Source: an uncultured Bacteroidota bacterium
Lineage (GTDB): Bacteria > Bacteroidota > Bacteroidia > Bacteroidales > 4484-276
NCBI GenBank assembly: GCA_903944895.1
Contig: CAJATL010000336.1
Span: 1 to 34,705, forward strand
Direction: 5' to 3'
DNA: 34,705 nucleotides
Part shown: piece after piece, positions 32,791 to 34,705 of the stretch
Numbering within the stretch: position 1 is the stretch's first letter
Layout: each line of letters begins with the position of its first letter
Notes under the pieces: model-generated
Told to the model about the DNA's origin: nothing
Database searches by the model: none
Seen by the model: the letters and a program-made list of their open reading frames with translations, nothing else
Position numbers and translations under genes: made by a program

Positions 32791-34500
32791 ATGAAAAAAG
32801 GTTTTGAAAACAGTTCGGTAATTTTCCTGGTTTTTCTTGGATTGATTTCGTTGTTTCCTTCGCTAATCAAGGCACAGGGACGCAACCAGGAAGTCACCAT
32901 TGTGGCTCCTTACCAGCCCACCATTTCGGATGCCAGTAAAATCGACTTCAAGCCGGTTTTAAAAGATACTTTGCAGCAAATACCTCCGCTCGATTATGCT
33001 GTTTTGCAGGTTGCCCCGCTGCCTCAGACATTCACACCTGAGTCAATCAGCGCGGTTTACACCGAAATCGAAACTGTCGATACTCTTCGCCGGAATTATC
33101 TCAGAGCGGGTTTTGGAAATTATACCACACCTTACGCCGAACTTTTCACCAATACCTTGAAATCGGACGAATTTTCACTCGGGTTTCATGCAAAACATCT
33201 TTCTTCTTCTGGTCAGATCGACGATTATGCCACCAGCAAATTCAGTCAGAACAGGATTTCGCTTTTCGGAAAACGGTATTTGCGGGATAAAACACTCTCC
33301 GGAAATCTTTTTTATAAAAGAGATGTGGTTCATTATTACGGCTTCAAACCCGACGATTACGTAGGTTTAGATTTTACCGATGAAGACCTGAAGCAAAGGT
33401 TCTCGCTGATTGGAGCCGAAGCCGGCCTGGTGAGTAATTTTAAAAGTAACGGAAATCTGAACTATTCGGTAAAAGCGGATTTTTACAACCTTACCGACCT
33501 GTTCGAAATCCATGAAACCAGGGTTGGGCTGGGTGGAAACATAAACTCGAAAAATGAATTTATGGATTTTGTGGATGAACAGGAACTTGGCGCCGATGGC
33601 CAACTCGATTATTACCGCAATGCCGACAGCATCAACAGCCAGGGAACAACCGTTTTCAGCGTTCAGCCTTACATCCGCCTCAATTTTGATGAATTGAATA
33701 TTTACGTTGGTTTGAGAGGAACTTTGGCTGCTGATTCGACTTCGGAATTTCATGTTTACCCGGCAATAAACCTTACGTACCAGGTTATTCCAGATTATCT
33801 GCAGTTTTACGCAGGAATCAGCGGAGGGCTTCAACGAAATTCATTTCGTTCGGTGAGCGACGAAAATCCCTGGATTAATCCGGTTTTTCCGTTGGGTTTC
33901 ACCAATACAAAGTACCAGTTTAAAGGTGGTTTTACCGGAAAAATTGATATGGTGCTCGATTATAACTTTAGTGTTGCTTATGCTGATGTGGAAGATATGC
34001 TGTTTTGCGCCAACATTTTCTCCGACCCATTGAGTTCGGCAATTCCTGAAAATTTAGGCAACAAATTTACCGGTATTTATGATGATGTGCAGCATACAAC
34101 GGTCAAGGCCGAATTTACCTGGCAGCAAAGTTATAATCTCACCGTTTCACTGGCCGCCGAATACAACGATTATAAAATGGCCGATGAGCTTAAGCCCTGG
34201 CACAAACCTGCTTTCAATACGAAGTTAGGAGCGAAATACCAGCTTAATCCCAGGATTTCGCTTTCAGGAGAAATTTTTTATCGTGCCAAAGTTTACGCCA
34301 AACTTTTTGAGAGCGATCCGCAAATGTTTAGTGAAGTGAATTCCTTTGCCGATCTTAGCCTGGGCGGCGAATACCAGTTTAACGACAGGGTTTCGGCATT
34401 CCTCAAACTCAACAATCTTACCGGCACCCAGTATTACCGGTGGTACAATTATCCGATGCAAAGGTTTAATGCGATGGCCGGATTAACTTTTTCGTTTTAG
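32791..34500 (+). CDS. Outer-membrane beta-barrel protein, TonB-receptor-like without a plug
   Basis: This encodes 569 residues. A signal peptide (cleavage near residue 28, LIKAQG) leads to a short N-terminal region, NQEVTIVAPYQPTISDASKI, seen in a family of Bacteroidota envelope proteins usually annotated as TonB-dependent receptors. The rest alternates polar and hydrophobic residues in amphipathic strands with aromatic girdles (YLRAGFGNYTTPYAELFTNT, LSLGGEYQFNDRVSAFLKL). It ends in phenylalanine (AGLTFSF), the usual signal for BAM insertion. At this length there is room for roughly 18-22 strands but not for a 150-residue plug domain or a TonB box, so TonB-driven transport is doubtful. It follows the TPR protein gene and is probably its partner. 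Confidence 0.82.
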   Translation: MKKGFENSSVIFLVFLGLISLFPSLIKAQGRNQEVTIVAPYQPTISDASKIDFKPVLKDTLQQIPPLDYAVLQVAPLPQTFTPESISAVYTEIETVDTLRRNYLRAGFGNYTTPYAELFTNTLKSDEFSLGFHAKHLSSSGQIDDYATSKFSQNRISLFGKRYLRDKTLSGNLFYKRDVVHYYGFKPDDYVGLDFTDEDLKQRFSLIGAEAGLVSNFKSNGNLNYSVKADFYNLTDLFEIHETRVGLGGNINSKNEFMDFVDEQELGADGQLDYYRNADSINSQGTTVFSVQPYIRLNFDELNIYVGLRGTLAADSTSEFHVYPAINLTYQVIPDYLQFYAGISGGLQRNSFRSVSDENPWINPVFPLGFTNTKYQFKGGFTGKIDMVLDYNFSVAYADVEDMLFCANIFSDPLSSAIPENLGNKFTGIYDDVQHTTVKAEFTWQQSYNLTVSLAAEYNDYKMADELKPWHKPAFNTKLGAKYQLNPRISLSGEIFYRAKVYAKLFESDPQMFSEVNSFADLSLGGEYQFNDRVSAFLKLNNLTGTQYYRWYNYPMQRFNAMAGLTFSF

Positions 34501-34587
34501 ATCTCCCTGAAGTCCGTTTTACAGTAATTTTCAGCACGCTGAATGCGATTGTTCACCGATTTTCAGGTAAGAAATGGTAAGGCGTTT

Positions 34588-34665
34588 TTAACAATTTTTG
34601 TTAATAAAATACCTGCCTCCGAAACTGTAAAACCATTATTATTAGGACAATAATTAGTATTTTTG
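34588..34665 (+). promoter_or_regulatory. Candidate promoter region of the next gene, with an inverted repeat
   Basis: TATTTTTG at 34658-34665 matches TAnnTTTG. An ATG at 34701-34703, five bases from the window edge, is the likely start codon, which would leave a leader of about 30 nt. Upstream, TTAACAA-TTT-TTGTTAA (34588-34604) is a 7-bp inverted repeat that could be an operator or a weak terminator of the beta-barrel gene. Confidence 0.45.
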
Positions 34666-34705
34666 CCAATCTTTACTAATTTACTATCAAGTAATTGAAT
34701 ATGAC

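Overview
The window looks like a chromosomal segment of a Bacteroidota bacterium, most likely from the Bacteroidales/Marinilabiliales side (inference). Three things support this: three secreted proteins end in type IX secretion (T9SS) sorting domains; several genes have TAnnTTTG -7 promoter boxes and no Shine-Dalgarno sequences; and the gene content includes an LruC-domain protein, a TonB-family energy transducer and a GIN-domain (DUF2807) lipoprotein. No rRNA, tRNA, insertion sequence, phage gene or CRISPR array was seen.

Layout. 1-2200: the end of an LruC-domain surface protein with its terminator, a one-TM protein of unknown function, and a small T9SS-secreted protein. 2300-6200: a polyphosphate module on the + strand (SixA-like phosphohistidine phosphatase, ppk1, ppx), with a complex repeat patch between ppk1 and ppx. 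6270-10640: gcvH and tonB (+), facing uvrC and thiL (-) across a shared terminator; uvrC and thiL are separated by two adjacent microsatellites. 10640-16560: two large T9SS-secreted proteins (-), an M14 zinc carboxypeptidase and an LVIVD-repeat beta-propeller. 16850-20480 (+): DUF2807 lipoprotein, GNAT acetyltransferase, and a CPA2-type cation/proton antiporter with a universal-stress-like tail. 20630-29280 (-): lipoprotein isoaspartyl peptidase/asparaginase with a TauE/SafE exporter, a hybrid histidine kinase with a FIST-domain sensor, dxs and aspartate kinase. 29560-34500 (+): a 1007-residue periplasmic TPR protein followed by a plugless outer-membrane beta-barrel. A promoter and probable start codon of a further gene lie at the right edge.

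Most genes are housekeeping or envelope functions. The most unusual signal is non-coding. At least five unrelated spacers carry tandem arrays with a 7-bp period (4928-4962, 9421-9504, 20506-20582, 22459-22689, 29482-29530). The unit sequence differs between loci and drifts along each array, yet the 7-bp phase holds without indels for up to 33 units. Neighbouring 8-bp and 9-bp arrays, 18-bp perfect palindromes and a duplicated 29-bp hairpin element add to this. The candidates for a less-described protein system are the FIST/hybrid-kinase pair and the TPR/beta-barrel pair.
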